Below, in pieces: positions 51,655-60,719 of a stretch of DNA of 64,000 nt. Numbering within the stretch: the first letter of the stretch is position 1; every line of letters starts with the position of its first letter. The translations under genes were made by a program, and so were the position numbers. The DNA is from Aphodoplasma sp045626925 (lineage in GTDB: Bacteria; Bacillota; Clostridia; UBA1381; UMGS1253): the NCBI GenBank assembly GCA_045626925.1, contig JAZUQZ010000026.1:50301-114300 (forward strand). The letters are read 5' to 3'. Under the pieces are notes generated by a model, which saw nothing but the letters and a program-made list of their open reading frames with translations, was not told where the DNA came from and searched no databases.

Positions 51655-52230
51655 ATGATGATGATTTTGAAAAAAAAGGAAGTTTTGATTGGGTCGCTTA
51701 TCATGCTGATACTTGTTGCGGCGTTTATAAATTACAATTATTCGACATTGCCACCGAATCAGGAAAATATTACACAAACAATGTCGAGCCAGCAAACCGA
51801 TGTAAGCGATGAAGAAAGCGAAGAAACGGCGAGAAAAATGGGGGAGGCTCAATATGTAAATTCGTCTGCAGACACGATTAGTTCGGATTATTTTACACAA
51901 GCGCGGTTGAACAGAGAAAGTGCACGAAGCAAATCAACAGAACGCCTTCAGGAGATAGTTGCAAATGAAAATATAGATGCACAAACTAGACAAAAGGCAC
52001 AAGATGATATGCTTAAAATTGCCACATCAGCAGACAAGGAGGCTTCGTGTGAAAATCTTATAAAGGCAAAGGGGTTTACAGAATGTGTAGCTTATATAAA
52101 TGAAGATAGCGTAAGTATTACGGTAAAAACTAACGGATTATCAAGCAGTGATATCGCAAAAATACAAGAAATTGTCTCGTCGCAAACAGGAATTTTAACA
52201 AAAAATATAAAAATAGTTGAAGTTAAATAA
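51655..52230 (+). CDS. spoIIIAH: Stage III sporulation protein AH
   Basis: 191 residues: one membrane anchor (EVLIGSLIMLILVAAFINYNY), an acidic linker, then the ring-building domain (ARLNRESARSKSTERLQEIVAN; AKGFTECVAYINEDSVSITVKTNGLSSSDIAKIQEIVS). Binds SpoIIQ across the gap in Bacillus; SpoIIQ is not in this window. AAAGGAGG ribosome site. Confidence 0.95.
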   Translation: MMMILKKKEVLIGSLIMLILVAAFINYNYSTLPPNQENITQTMSSQQTDVSDEESEETARKMGEAQYVNSSADTISSDYFTQARLNRESARSKSTERLQEIVANENIDAQTRQKAQDDMLKIATSADKEASCENLIKAKGFTECVAYINEDSVSITVKTNGLSSSDIAKIQEIVSSQTGILTKNIKIVEVK

Positions 52231-52245
52231 TTTTAGTGGTATAAT
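52217..52245 (+). promoter_or_regulatory. Sigma-A promoter for the Asp23 gene
   Basis: TTGAAG, 17 bp, TATAAT. The -35 lies inside the last codons of spoIIIAH, giving Asp23 vegetative expression apart from the sporulation operon. Confidence 0.7.
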
Positions 52246-52298
52246 TCAAAGTAAGGATAAAACCGAGAGCGGTTATTAAACTGAAAGGAGCCACTAAA

Positions 52299-52754
52299 AT
52301 GGAAGAAAAAGTAAATATAAATGCAAATGAGAACGAAGTTGGTAATATTACAATATCAGAAGAGGTTGTAGGTGTTATTGCAGGAGTTGCAACTTCGGAG
52401 GTTAAAGGCGTTGCGTCGATGGCAGGGACAATTGTCGGAGGTATAGCAGAAATTCTTGGAAAAAAGAATATGGGCAAGGGAGTCAAAGTTGTATTTGATG
52501 TAAATACTGTTGCTCTTGATTTGCATATTAGCGTAATATATGGAGCAAAAGTGCCCGAGATTGCATTGGAAATACAAGACAAGGTGAAAAAAGCTGTTGA
52601 AAGTATGACAGGACTTATTGTGACAAAGGTTAATGTCTATATCGATGGCGTCGCAATGGAAAAAGAGTCTAAAAAAGAAACACCAATTACCAAAGCGATA
52701 GAGAACGCTAAGAAAGCGGAAAAAACGAAAAAACCGGAGAAAAAAGAGAAATAA
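52299..52754 (+). CDS. Asp23/Gls24 family envelope stress protein
   Basis: 151 residues. ITISEEVVGVIAGVATSEVKGVASMAG and VDVNTVALDLHISVIYGAKVPEIALEIQDKVKKAVESMTGL are the family signature. Soluble, membrane-associated through partners, linked to cell-wall stress and fatty-acid or transcription genes in Firmicutes. The C-terminal 30 residues are Lys-rich. Confidence 0.93.
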   Translation: MEEKVNINANENEVGNITISEEVVGVIAGVATSEVKGVASMAGTIVGGIAEILGKKNMGKGVKVVFDVNTVALDLHISVIYGAKVPEIALEIQDKVKKAVESMTGLIVTKVNVYIDGVAMEKESKKETPITKAIENAKKAEKTKKPEKKEK

Positions 52755-52775
52755 TTGCTTGCAATAAATAATTTA

Positions 52776-52812
52776 AACGGGCGTTGATTATATGCGACGC
52801 CCGTTGTTTTTT
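52776..52812 (+). terminator. Terminator after the Asp23 gene
   Basis: AACGGGCGT / ACGCCCGTT around a 12-base loop, followed by a T-run. Confidence 0.9.
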
Positions 52813-52852
52813 AAAAAAGAGAAAAAACTTTACAAAAAAATTCATATTTTTA

Positions 52853-52881
52853 TAGACTTTTTTATAAAAATGTATTATAAT
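52853..52881 (+). promoter_or_regulatory. Promoter for the solute-binding lipoprotein
   Basis: TAGACT, 17 bp, TATAAT; the -10 is perfect and the -35 is weak. Same arrangement as at 54619. Confidence 0.7.
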
Positions 52882-52937
52882 AAATACGAACTGGATAAAA
52901 ATCCGAAAAAACGAAAAAAGAAGGGTGGAAACAAAAA

Positions 52938-54509
52938 ATGAAAGCAAGAAAAGTTTTAACAGCAGTGCTTGCAGCGTTGATGGTAATTTCGATGCTTGCA
53001 GGTTGCGGTGGCGGCAGTGGCAGCAACGCAAAAGTTGAACTTAATGAAGATGTATTGAAGCTTGAAGGTCTTCTTGCATCTGCAGAGCCGCTTGATCTCA
53101 CACTCCATTTGCACTATGGCGGAAAACCGCACTGGCAGACGGATGGTCGTTTGGCAAAGAAGGCATTTGAGTACACGAATATTAACCTAAAGAATACTGC
53201 ATCAGCAGCACAGGCTGATAGTAGCCAAGCATTTACAACAATGATGCTTTCGGATGTGTTGCCAGATGTTATTCATGGTGATACAAAGAAGCTTAACGAG
53301 GCTGGCCTTGCTGGCGCGTTGATTCCGATTGAAGATTACATAAAGGATTATGCACCTAATATGTATAAGTATTTCCAGGAGTATCCGGAAAACTTTGATG
53401 CATTAAAAGCACCGGATGGTCATGTATATTTTATTCCTCGTTTTTATGAAGAATCACCTGCACAGGGTTGGATTATTCGTAAAGACTGGCTTGATAAAGT
53501 TGGAATGGAGCCACCGACAAATGTTGATGAATATTACCAAATGCTTAAAGCATTCCGTGAGAAAGACCCGAACGGCAATGGTGTAAAAGATGAAATTCCA
53601 TATTATGATTCCGGCAACACTTTGCAAAAACTTTTCGGTCTCTGGGGCGTTCCGGCTGAATGGTACTGGTATACAGATGATGGAAAGATTTATGCTAAGT
53701 TTATGACAGATGAATACAAGTATGCTCTTAAAGAGGTTGCTAGATGGTATGCTGAAGGCTTGATTGACCCTGAAATATTCACAAGAAGAGGTGCTCGTGA
53801 ACAGCTTTGGGCAGAAAACAATGGTGGTGCATGTATAAACTGGTTCTCGTCAACACTTAAATTTAACGAGACGGTAACAAACCCACCGGATTTTGAACTA
53901 CTTGTTATTGATCCGCCAATGGATATAAACGGCAATGTTATAAGCTGGAATCCTCGTCAAATAGTAACAACTCAAGGTTGGGGTATTTCAAAGGACAACA
54001 AGTATGTTGCAGAAACAATGAAGTATCTTGACTTCTGGTTCTCAGAAGAGGGTAAAAACCTTATGTTCTATGGTATAGAGGGTGAGGAATACACAGTACA
54101 ACCTGACGGTTCGTTTAAGTTTACTGAAAAGGTTACATCATATGCAACAGGTGTTCCGACATATCTACAAGATAATGGCTTTTCACTAAACATTGGTGTT
54201 CCTGCACCTTTGGCAGCTGAAGTTGCTGGTATGACAGGTTATGGCAAGGCTGCATTTGAAGACTATAAGGCAAAGGATTTCAATGTAAAGCCATTCCCAC
54301 CGCTTACATACACAGCAGAAGAAAATCGTGTTATGACAACTACATATACTGATGTATTCACATGCTTTGATGAGTTCTATCAGGGTGCAATCCTTGGCAA
54401 TATCGATGTTGATGCTGCATGGGATTCATATATTGAACAGTTGAAAGATTACGGTGTTGAGAAGGTTCTTGCTGCAATGCAAGCTGCTTATGACAGAATG
54501 TATAAATAA
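52938..54509 (+). CDS. Extracellular solute-binding lipoprotein (family 1 type)
   Basis: 523 residues. Lipoprotein signal with lipobox LAGC (Cys23) then a Gly/Ser linker. The body resembles the LplA-type oligosaccharide-binding proteins: YPENFDALKAPDGHVYFIPRF, WIIRKDWLDKVGMEPPTNVDEYYQMLKAFREKDPNGNGVKDEIPY (a DxDxNG-like calcium loop), and MKYLDFWFSEEGKNLMFYG. It would capture a sugar for an ABC importer, but no permease or ATPase gene lies beside it, so its partners must be elsewhere. Confidence 0.9.
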   Translation: MKARKVLTAVLAALMVISMLAGCGGGSGSNAKVELNEDVLKLEGLLASAEPLDLTLHLHYGGKPHWQTDGRLAKKAFEYTNINLKNTASAAQADSSQAFTTMMLSDVLPDVIHGDTKKLNEAGLAGALIPIEDYIKDYAPNMYKYFQEYPENFDALKAPDGHVYFIPRFYEESPAQGWIIRKDWLDKVGMEPPTNVDEYYQMLKAFREKDPNGNGVKDEIPYYDSGNTLQKLFGLWGVPAEWYWYTDDGKIYAKFMTDEYKYALKEVARWYAEGLIDPEIFTRRGAREQLWAENNGGACINWFSSTLKFNETVTNPPDFELLVIDPPMDINGNVISWNPRQIVTTQGWGISKDNKYVAETMKYLDFWFSEEGKNLMFYGIEGEEYTVQPDGSFKFTEKVTSYATGVPTYLQDNGFSLNIGVPAPLAAEVAGMTGYGKAAFEDYKAKDFNVKPFPPLTYTAEENRVMTTTYTDVFTCFDEFYQGAILGNIDVDAAWDSYIEQLKDYGVEKVLAAMQAAYDRMYK

Positions 54510-54540
54510 AATTATTTAAAAATTTACAACAAATAATTTG

Positions 54541-54577
54541 AACGGGCGTTGATTATATGCGACGCCCGTTATTTTTT
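54541..54577 (+). terminator. Terminator after the solute-binding protein gene
   Basis: AACGGGCGT / ACGCCCGTT with the same 12-base loop as at 52776, then a T-run. Confidence 0.9.
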
Positions 54578-54618
54578 TAAAAACCACAAAAAAATCTACA
54601 AAAAAAATGATATTTTTA

Positions 54619-54647
54619 TAGACTTTTTTGTAAAAATATAGTATAAT
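54619..54647 (+). promoter_or_regulatory. Promoter for the NCS2 permease gene
   Basis: TAGACT, 17 bp, TATAAT, followed by the CGGAT/ATCCG stem-loop in the leader. No purine riboswitch is seen in this leader. Confidence 0.7.
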
Positions 54648-54698
54648 AAGTGTAGCATCGGATGAAAAATCCGAAAAAACGAAAGGGAGAGATATATC

Positions 54699-56051
54699 AT
54701 GGAAAAATTATTCAAGCTCAAAGAGCACGGCACAAATGTCAAAACTGAGATTATTGCCGGTATTACAACATTCTTGGCGATGGCGTATATATTGGCTGTT
54801 AATCCTGGTTATTTAGGCAGTATTCCGGGCGCATCACCTGCTGCTATTTTTATGGCAACAGCAATATCTGCGGCAATTGCTACATTATGTATGGCATTTT
54901 TTGCTAACTATCCTGTAGCATTAGCATCGGGTATGGGACTTAACGCATTCTTTGCATTCACAGTTTGCGGAACAATGGGATATTCTTATCAAGTTGCTTT
55001 AACAGCTGTATTGGTTGAAGGTATTATCTTTATGATTCTTTCAATCTTCAAATTCAGAGAAGCACTTGTTAACAAAATTCCTAACAACTTAAAGCTTGGT
55101 ATCACAGCAGGTATTGGTTTGTTTATAGCAATTATTGCCTTGTTAAACTCAAAGATTATCGTTGCAAGCCCTGCTACAACAGTTGCACTTGGTGATATTT
55201 CATCGGCACCGGTTGTTTTGGCTATCGTTGGTCTTTTGATTATTGGCGTTTTACATCATTACAAGGTTAAGGGCGATATCCTAATTGGTATCTTAGCAAC
55301 ATGGGTTTTGGGTATCGTAGCAGAGCTTATAGGCTGGTATCAGGTAGATGTTGAGGCTGGCGTGTATTCACTTATTCCATCGTTTTCATGGGAATCAATC
55401 AAAGCAAACTTTGCAGCACCTGCACTTTTTAAGTTTGATTTTGAATTTATAAAGACAAATCTTATGTCATTTATCGTCGTAGTATTTACATTCCTTTATA
55501 CTGACATTTTTGACACAGTAGGTACACTTATTGGTGTAGCAAAGAAAGGTGATTTGCTAGCAGAAGATGGTTCGCTTCCTAAGGCAGGCGGCGCTTTGAT
55601 GGCAGATGCTGTTGGTACAGTAGTTGGTGCATGTCTTGGTACATCAACCGTTACAAGCTATGTTGAGTCTTCAGCAGGCGTAGCTGCAGGCGGAAAAACA
55701 GGTCTTACAGCTGTTACAACAGCAGTTATGTTCTTGATTGCTATTTTGTTTGCACCTATCTTTTTAGCTATTCCAAGCTTTGCTACAACACCAGCAATGT
55801 TGTTCGTTGGTTTGCTTATGCTTTCAGCAGTTAAGGAAATGGATTTTGGTGGAGATATAGCTGATGCAATTGGTGGTTTCTTAGCTATCGTTATGATGCC
55901 TTTTGCATATTCTATTGCAACAGGTATTATGTTTGCCATGATTTCTTGGGTTGTTCTTAAGATTTTAACAGGTAAAGCAAAGGATATTTCTCCTATTATG
56001 TGGATTTCGGTTGCATTGTTTGCAATTTATATCTATACAACAGTAGCGTAA
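54699..56051 (+). CDS. NCS2-family nucleobase permease (AzgA/PbuG type)
   Basis: 450 residues, about 12-14 membrane segments. Family signatures: ERHG-like KEHGTNVKTEIIAGITTFLAMAYILAVNP, GMGLNAFFAFTVCGTMGYSYQVAL, FLYTDIFDTVGTLIGVAKKG and AGGALMADAVGTVVGACLGTSTVTSYVESSAGVAAGGKTGLTAV. This subgroup imports hypoxanthine, guanine or adenine by proton symport. Own promoter and terminator. Confidence 0.93.
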   Translation: MEKLFKLKEHGTNVKTEIIAGITTFLAMAYILAVNPGYLGSIPGASPAAIFMATAISAAIATLCMAFFANYPVALASGMGLNAFFAFTVCGTMGYSYQVALTAVLVEGIIFMILSIFKFREALVNKIPNNLKLGITAGIGLFIAIIALLNSKIIVASPATTVALGDISSAPVVLAIVGLLIIGVLHHYKVKGDILIGILATWVLGIVAELIGWYQVDVEAGVYSLIPSFSWESIKANFAAPALFKFDFEFIKTNLMSFIVVVFTFLYTDIFDTVGTLIGVAKKGDLLAEDGSLPKAGGALMADAVGTVVGACLGTSTVTSYVESSAGVAAGGKTGLTAVTTAVMFLIAILFAPIFLAIPSFATTPAMLFVGLLMLSAVKEMDFGGDIADAIGGFLAIVMMPFAYSIATGIMFAMISWVVLKILTGKAKDISPIMWISVALFAIYIYTTVA

Positions 56052-56060
56052 AATATTTTT

Positions 56061-56091
56061 AAAAAAGGCGGTCAAAATGACCGCCTTTTTT
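56061..56091. terminator. Bidirectional terminator
   Basis: AAAAAAGGCGGTCA / TGACCGCCTTTTTT, a perfect 14-bp stem with a 3-base loop between the permease and the converging ClC gene. Confidence 0.92.
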
Positions 56092-56114
56092 GTTTTACTA
56101 ACTATATAATTTTG

Positions 56115-57353
56115 TTAGTTTAATATATTTGTATCAAGCTTTGAATATATGATTTTTTGGCTTTTGTATAGTCCACAGTAACCTGACATCATATAGCTTA
56201 GCGCACAAGCAAGCACAAAGTATTCAATTCCTGTGACACCGAATAATTCAACAGCAAGCAAAAGTGATGTAACCGGACAGTTTACCAATCCACAGAATAA
56301 AGCAACAAGGCCAATGCCTGCTGCAAAACCCGGTGGTATGCCCAAATAACTGCCAATGACGCATCCAAATGTTGAGCCTATAAAAAATGAGGGGACAATT
56401 TCTCCGCCTTTAAAACCTGCAGAAAGTGTTATTACAGTGAATAATATTTTCAGTATAAAGGCTTCGGGTTTTGCGTTTCCACTAATTGCATCGGACACAA
56501 TATTCATTCCTGCGCCGTTATAGTCATTGTTGCCAACCAAAAGTGTGAGCAAAACTATTATGACGCCACCAATAAACACGCGAAGATAATTGTTTTTAAT
56601 GTATTTTTCAGATAATTTTTCGCAACATTTCATTGAGTAACAAAACAAAATACAAACAAGTGCGCATAAGATAGCTAAAAACGCTATCTTTGTTATCATA
56701 AAAAAGTTGAATCCAGGGACATTCTCGATTATAAAGCTTACCGGTGTTATTCCGAACATAAGTGAAATTTCTTTTGCGCAAATTGATGCAATTACACACG
56801 GCAAAAGAGCTGCATAATACATAATTCCAACACTTGTAACTTCAAGAGCGAAGAAAGAGGCGGTAATTGGTGTGCCAAACATTGCAGCAAACACCGCGCT
56901 CATTCCTGCCATAATAATAACATGTGTGTCATTTTTATTAAGCTTGAAAAGCTTGCCGAGATTATAACCTATACTGCCACCAAGCTGAAGTGCGGCGCCC
57001 TCACGACCGGCAGAACCACCAAACAAGTGCGTTATAACTGTGCCGATAAATATAAGCGGTGCCATATACCATGGGACATCTTTTTCTGTCTGTATGGATT
57101 CTATGACGAGATTTGTATCGACTTTTTTGTGCACAAGCGAATACAATGTTACGATAACAAGACCGCCTATTGGAATCAAATATATTATCCAATTATTTTC
57201 ACTTCGCAGATTTGTTACATATGCAATGCATTCGTGAAAGATGCTTCCAAGAACACCGCCAATTATGCCTACAATCATTGAAATAAGCACCCATTTTAAT
57301 AACACCTTGATATAATGTACAGAGTTTTTAGTACCGTTTTTAATTGCGCCCAA
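56115..57353 (-). CDS. ClC-type chloride channel or antiporter
   Basis: 412 residues, about 10-12 membrane helices. Selectivity-filter motif GREGA in GGSAGREGAALQLGGSIGYNLGKLF, and the later FKGGEIVPSFFIGSTFGCVIGS. No C-terminal CBS pair. TTG start after AGAGGA (spacing 8). The genes before it are TrkH and TrkA, so an ion-balance role fits, though a hairpin at 57383 separates them. Some ClC proteins carry fluoride; the residues seen do not settle chloride against fluoride. Confidence 0.9.
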   Translation of the reverse strand: MGAIKNGTKNSVHYIKVLLKWVLISMIVGIIGGVLGSIFHECIAYVTNLRSENNWIIYLIPIGGLVIVTLYSLVHKKVDTNLVIESIQTEKDVPWYMAPLIFIGTVITHLFGGSAGREGAALQLGGSIGYNLGKLFKLNKNDTHVIIMAGMSAVFAAMFGTPITASFFALEVTSVGIMYYAALLPCVIASICAKEISLMFGITPVSFIIENVPGFNFFMITKIAFLAILCALVCILFCYSMKCCEKLSEKYIKNNYLRVFIGGVIIVLLTLLVGNNDYNGAGMNIVSDAISGNAKPEAFILKILFTVITLSAGFKGGEIVPSFFIGSTFGCVIGSYLGIPPGFAAGIGLVALFCGLVNCPVTSLLLAVELFGVTGIEYFVLACALSYMMSGYCGLYKSQKIIYSKLDTNILN

Positions 57354-57382
57354 AATGTCATTCCTCTTTTCATAAAGTATTA

Positions 57383-57408
57383 AGGTGTTGGGTATTTCAC
57401 CAACACCT
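57383..57408 (-). terminator. Hairpin between trkH and the ClC gene
   Basis: AGGTGTTGG / CCAACACCT with an 8-base loop; the tract after it on the minus strand is AT-rich with a short T-run. It may attenuate read-through. Confidence 0.55.
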
Positions 57409-57420
57409 GCAATTTTTATA

Positions 57421-58863
57421 TTATCTTTTTCGCCATGTATCCGGCATAAATAAAATCATCATAGGAATTATTTCAAGTCTTCCAAAAAGCATATCAATGC
57501 TTAATATAATTTTAGAAAAAGTGGAATATATGCTATAATTGCATACAGGCCCAACTGCATCAAGGCCGGGGCCTATGTTGCTGAGCGCTGAAATGACTGC
57601 AGTAACATTTGTGGTAAAGCTTTGCCCATCTATCGATAATGCTATAACTGAAATACATAGCACACCAGCATAACAAATTATGAATAAGAAAATGTTTTTT
57701 ACTACTTCATATTCGACCTTGTGTCCGTTTACTTTCAGCGTGTTTACGCTTCTTGGATGAATAAAGCCTTTTAATTCCTTTATTATAAATTTGAACATAA
57801 TAAGTATACGCGAAATTTTTATACCACCACCGGTACTTCCGGCTGATGCACCAAACAACATTAGCAACACAAGTATTGTTTTTGAGAATTGTGGCCACAT
57901 ATCAAAATTTGCTGTTGAAAAGCCTGTTGTTGAGATTATTGATGCGACCTGAAATGCAGAATGGTGAAAAGCATCATAAAAGCTGGGTGAGGAAGACACA
58001 ATATTTAGTGTAATTAGAATGATTGATACAACAACAATGCCGAAATATAAATACAATTCTTCGTTTTTAAATGCGCGCCGTATTTTACCTAAAAGAATTA
58101 GGTTATATATTCCAAAATTTACGCCAAAAATTATCATAAATACGGTAATTACACCTTGGATATAATAACTTTCATAATATGCTATACTGGTGTTTTTAAT
58201 TCCAAAACCACCTGTGCCTGCTGTGCCGAAAGCTGTTACAATAGAATCAAAAACAGGCATACCGCCGGCACACATAAGAATAGTTTGCAAAAGTGTAAGT
58301 CCTGCATATATAAGATACAATGTCTTTGCTGTTGACCTTACTTTTGGAGCAGATTTTTCCACGCTTGGTCCGGGGCTTTCTGCACGCATAATATTCATTG
58401 TATATCCGCCCATAAAGCTTGATATTGCGAGCATAAAAACAAGAATGCCCATGCCACCAACCCAGTGTGTAAAACTGCGCCAAAAGAGCATACAATTACT
58501 CAGCGCCTCAACATCGGAAAGAATTGATGCACCAGTAGTTGTAAAGCCTGATACTGTTTCAAAAAAACAGTCTATAAGTGATGGTATTTCTCTGCTTATA
58601 TAAAAGGGGAGAGCGCCTACAAGACTTAATACAATCCATGATGTTGAAACAATGGCTAATCCTTCTCTTGCATAAAACTCTGTTCTTTTTGGCTTAAGCG
58701 AAGCAAGTAATAATCCACATACTAACAGTAGCGCTATTACCGGCAAAAATGCTAAACCGGACGATTCTTTATATATTAAAGCTACTATAAGCGGAAGAAG
58801 CATAAAACATGCTTCGATAAGCATAAGCTTACCATTTGTTTTTAATAAAAGTTTATAGTTCAT
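57421..58863 (-). CDS. trkH: Trk potassium uptake membrane subunit TrkH
   Basis: 480 residues with the four-repeat potassium-transporter fold. Pore loops include FFETVSGFTTTGASIL, FGTAGTGGFGIKN, ISTTGFSTANFDMWP and ISALSNIGPGLDAVGP, and the end MLFGRLEIIPMMILFMPDTWRK is family-typical. Takes up K+ with TrkA, whose gene is just upstream (15-bp gap). GAGG ribosome site. Confidence 0.95.
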   Translation of the reverse strand: MNYKLLLKTNGKLMLIEACFMLLPLIVALIYKESSGLAFLPVIALLLVCGLLLASLKPKRTEFYAREGLAIVSTSWIVLSLVGALPFYISREIPSLIDCFFETVSGFTTTGASILSDVEALSNCMLFWRSFTHWVGGMGILVFMLAISSFMGGYTMNIMRAESPGPSVEKSAPKVRSTAKTLYLIYAGLTLLQTILMCAGGMPVFDSIVTAFGTAGTGGFGIKNTSIAYYESYYIQGVITVFMIIFGVNFGIYNLILLGKIRRAFKNEELYLYFGIVVVSIILITLNIVSSSPSFYDAFHHSAFQVASIISTTGFSTANFDMWPQFSKTILVLLMLFGASAGSTGGGIKISRILIMFKFIIKELKGFIHPRSVNTLKVNGHKVEYEVVKNIFLFIICYAGVLCISVIALSIDGQSFTTNVTAVISALSNIGPGLDAVGPVCNYSIYSTFSKIILSIDMLFGRLEIIPMMILFMPDTWRKR

Positions 58864-58878
58864 AATTTGACCTCTATA

Positions 58879-60258
58879 TTATTTGTTGTGCATAGTATAA
58901 GATTTTAGAATGTTTTTTATATCATAAAGTCCTTTTTGTATTGTTACAATGATAACAGTATCTCCAAGTTCAATGGTATCGTTTCCTTTAGGAATAAACA
59001 CTTTGCCTTTTCGAACAATTGATGCAATGAGTATATCAGGACAAAGATCAAGGTCTTTAATCGGCTTTGAAAGAAGCTCTGATTGTTCACGGATTCTGAA
59101 TTCGAGCACTTCGACCTTATCATCAACAATGCGATGAAGTGTTTCAACGACACTTCCTATAGAATTTTGCATTGCACGAACATATTTTAAAATATGGTCA
59201 GCAGTTATATGTTTTGGATATACAACGCTTCCAATATTCATATTTTTGAGAGTTTCATCAAAATCAAAGTGTTTAATCTTTGTAAACACCTTTATATCCG
59301 GTGAGCATTGGAGTGCATATACAGATATCAAGACATTTTGTTCATCAAGGCCTGTAAGTGTTGCAATAGCATCTGCTTCATCAATACCTTCTTCGTGAAG
59401 AAGCTGGTTATCAGTGCCGTCACCACATATAATCATCGCTTCAGGCAAAAGCTCGCTCAATTCTTCACAACGAGCAAAATCCTTTTCTATAATCTTTACC
59501 TTAACGCCTATTTGGGTTAGCTTTTTTGTTAAATAGTATGTGAGACGACCGCCACCGATCAACATCATATTTTTAATTTTATGTGTTGAGGCTCCTATTT
59601 TTTTGAAAAATTCGTGTGCATCTTCGGGCGATGCTAAAAAAGAAATTATGTCATTTTCCGCGAGAACAGTTGAACCTGTTGGGATAAATACTTCATCACC
59701 ACGCTCTATTGCACAAAGAAAAACATCAGTTTTAATGGTGGATTTTAAATTTTTAATTTCTAATCCAACCAAAATTGATGATGGTGTTATTTTATGTTTT
59801 AAAACTTCAACCCTGCTTTTTGCAAATGTTTCGACTTTGAGAGCAGAGTGAAACCTGAGTGTCCTTGAAATTTCACTTGCTGCAGCATATTCGGGGTTGA
59901 TTGTCATACTAAGGCCCAAATCATCTTTAATAAGAGGTATGGCATCGGTATATATATGATTGCGAACGCGTGCAATTGTGTTTTTAGCACCCATTTTTTT
60001 TGCAATAAGACATGATAAAAGATTCACTTCATCTGATTGAGTGATGGCAATAAGAAGATCACACTTATCCGCACCTGCTTCTTCTAAAACAGAGACACTT
60101 GCCGCATCGCCGTTTATACACATAACATCAAGCGTGATGCCAATATGCTCGAGTCGTTCAGCATTTGTATCAACAATTACAATATCATGATTTTCACTTA
60201 CAAGTTCTTCGGCGATAGCGCCACCAACTTTTCCACAACCGGCAACAATAATATTCAT
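58879..60258 (-). CDS. trkA: Trk potassium uptake regulatory subunit TrkA
   Basis: 459 residues with two tandem RCK modules: NAD-binding MNIIVAGCGKVGGAIAEEL at 1-19 and a second Rossmann GGGRLTYYLTKKLTQ at about 235-250, each followed by a TrkA-C domain (about 150-215 and 375-455). Cytosolic gating subunit of TrkH. First gene of the trkA-trkH operon. Confidence 0.95.
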   Translation of the reverse strand: MNIIVAGCGKVGGAIAEELVSENHDIVIVDTNAERLEHIGITLDVMCINGDAASVSVLEEAGADKCDLLIAITQSDEVNLLSCLIAKKMGAKNTIARVRNHIYTDAIPLIKDDLGLSMTINPEYAAASEISRTLRFHSALKVETFAKSRVEVLKHKITPSSILVGLEIKNLKSTIKTDVFLCAIERGDEVFIPTGSTVLAENDIISFLASPEDAHEFFKKIGASTHKIKNMMLIGGGRLTYYLTKKLTQIGVKVKIIEKDFARCEELSELLPEAMIICGDGTDNQLLHEEGIDEADAIATLTGLDEQNVLISVYALQCSPDIKVFTKIKHFDFDETLKNMNIGSVVYPKHITADHILKYVRAMQNSIGSVVETLHRIVDDKVEVLEFRIREQSELLSKPIKDLDLCPDILIASIVRKGKVFIPKGNDTIELGDTVIIVTIQKGLYDIKNILKSYTMHNK

Positions 60259-60423
60259 TTTTTTACCTCGTATTCCTTAAATTAGTTTATTACTCTGTTT
60301 GAAAGCTATTCTATCACATATATGTAAATATTTCAAGCCTTTTTACTGATAAAAGTTGGAAGCATTGATACGAAGTTTTGAAAGAAATTGATGCTGATTT
60401 GGTGCATAAGACAAACGCCAATA

Positions 60424-60452
60424 TTGACTAAGTAAAATTGTGCTCTTATAAT
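60424..60452 (+). promoter_or_regulatory. Consensus sigma-A-like promoter before the manA remnant
   Basis: TTGACT, 17 bp, TATAAT, ending three bases before the truncated manA frame opens. Confidence 0.55.
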
Positions 60453-60454
60453 GA

Positions 60455-60679
60455 TTAAACAGAGTAAAGTGTGAGCCGGGAGATGTGTTCTACATTCCAT
60501 CGGGCATGATACACGCGGTTGGCAAAGGTCTTGTAATTGCAGAAATTCAGCAATCAGCAAACACAACTTATTTAGTAGATGGCGTTGGATTTAATAAAGG
60601 GGAAAGCGGTATCGTTCCTGCTTGCAACAAAGCTTGTGCCATTAGTGGTAAAGCTTCGGTTTTAAGATTTTGGAAGTAA
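60455..60679 (+). pseudogene. manA: Mannose-6-phosphate isomerase remnant
   Basis: The open frame reads VKCEPGDVFYIPSGMIHAVG then LVIAEIQQSANTTY, the metal-binding cupin motif of class I ManA. It then jumps to FNKGESGIVPACNKACAISG and SVLRF, the extreme C-terminus. The N-terminal half and a C-terminal block are missing (about 75 of some 310 residues remain). No ribosome site. Non-functional as an isomerase, although a promoter-like sequence and a terminator still flank it. Confidence 0.8.
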
Positions 60680-60681
60680 GA

Positions 60682-60719
60682 AAAAAGAGAGAACTTTAAG
60701 GTTAAAGCTCTCTCTTTTT
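60682..60719 (+). terminator. Terminator after the manA remnant
   Basis: AAAAAGAGAGA ... TCTCTCTTTTT with an inner CTTT/AAAG stem. Confidence 0.8.

Larger units (their letters stand above)
52768..52930 (+). repeat. Intergenic terminator-promoter module, copy A
   Basis: Terminator ACGGGCGT / ACGCCCGT (52776-52805) with T-run, then a promoter TAGACT-17-TATAAT (52853-52881), then a GGAT-AAAA-ATCC element and CCGAAAAAACGAAA. The same order and mostly the same bases recur at 54533-54690. Confidence 0.85.
54533..54690 (+). repeat. Intergenic terminator-promoter module, copy B
   Basis: Second copy of the element at 52768-52930: terminator 54541-54570, promoter 54619-54647, CGGAT-GAAAA-ATCCG stem-loop, and CCGAAAAAACGAAA before the ribosome site. 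Differences are scattered substitutions and small indels. Confidence 0.85.

Noticed and set aside
54571..54698. Purine riboswitch before the nucleobase permease
   Set aside because: The leader is under 60 bases after the -10 and has only a small CGGAT/ATCCG hairpin; the three-way junction and conserved loops of a purine riboswitch are absent.
52938..56051. Solute-binding protein and permease as one ABC importer
   Set aside because: The neighbouring permease is a 12-14-helix NCS2 nucleobase symporter with its own promoter and terminator, not an ABC permease, and no ATPase gene is near.
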